The notes beneath the pieces are model-generated. The model worked only from the letters and a program-made list of their open reading frames with translations, did not search any database and was not told the DNA's origin. A stretch of DNA of 20,975 nucleotides from Apostichopus californicus. Lineage: Eukaryota; Echinodermata; Holothuroidea; Aspidochirotida; Stichopodidae. The stretch covers positions 1-20,975 of the forward strand of contig JAIPMN010002900.1 of assembly GCA_020650975.1 (NCBI GenBank). Reading direction: 5' to 3'. The position numbers and the translations under genes were made by a program. How positions within the stretch are numbered: the stretch's first letter is position 1; every line of letters starts with the position of its first letter. Shown here in pieces: positions 20,966 to 20,975 of this stretch.

Positions 20966-20975
20966 ACACCATATA

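Larger units (their letters stand above)
20764..20975 (-). mobile_element. tRNA-derived SINE, reaching the window edge
   Basis: Read on the minus strand, the element starts at about 20971 with a tRNA-like head: box A TGGCTTAGTGG (20955-20965), a CCTTCCAATCATAAGG anticodon-arm-like hairpin, and box B GGTTCGAGTCA (20903-20913). These RNA polymerase III promoter boxes are spaced as in tRNA genes. An unrelated body of about 130 bp follows, then the microsatellite. A real tRNA gene is unlikely: the acceptor stem does not pair cleanly and the sequence continues into a body region. Target-site duplications cannot be assessed because the 5' flank lies outside the window. Confidence 0.8.

Noticed and set aside
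20903-20970. Functional tRNA gene
   Set aside because: A and B boxes are present, but the acceptor stem does not pair well and a SINE body and tail follow.

Overview
This window looks like non-coding DNA from an animal genome. It is visibly AT-rich, has no long open reading frames on either strand, and carries microsatellites, diverged tandem repeats, a tRNA-derived SINE and a decayed Penelope-like retroelement (PLE). That mix is common in marine invertebrates; an echinoderm such as a sea cucumber would fit, but nothing here fixes the species. There is no bacterial gene organisation, rRNA gene, CRISPR array or operon.

Layout: 1-60 is a TA-rich microsatellite. Near 969-1137 a short open segment encodes a hydrophobic, signal-peptide-like stretch followed by a polar tail and ends at a good splice-donor sequence; it is the only candidate host exon, and a weak one. 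A diverged T-rich tandem array fills about 2010-2545. From 2546 to 10924 the DNA is mostly featureless, with short duplications, palindromes and three clusters rich in the GTACTCG/CGAGTAC motif (about 6960-7170, 8926-8962, 10434-10511). A clear imperfect tandem duplication lies at 10925-11102 and 11118-11262. A G-quadruplex motif is at 12247-12270, and a GC-rich island with a 10-bp-stem inverted repeat lies at about 13690-13990.

The best-supported feature is the PLE remnant at about 15660-16914 on the + strand. In pieces spread over all three forward frames it keeps the PLE reverse-transcriptase landmarks ([32 protein letters not shown], a damaged FIDD box, a TDLFNKPT/HPRH-like thumb segment) and then the linker leading into the GIY-YIG nuclease (DILVR, VDSTG.F.SN, VIYLIHC). 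It is dead: the motif A aspartate reads as glycine, the catalytic FIDD box is interrupted by stops, about six frameshifts are needed, part of the linker seems deleted, and the GIY-YIG core is absent. Two short sequences upstream (about 14267-14300 and 14712-14760) may be PLE terminal remnants. Two perfect inverted repeats lie just downstream (16976-17019 and 17179-17218).

The window ends in a minus-strand tRNA-derived SINE (about 20764-20975) with readable A and B boxes and a tetranucleotide/TA microsatellite where its 3' tail should be.

I found no new defence or metabolic system. The points most worth checking are the PLE remnant and its upstream motifs, the orphan exon candidate, and the tandem duplication in which one copy carries an extra segment resembling a 3' splice site.
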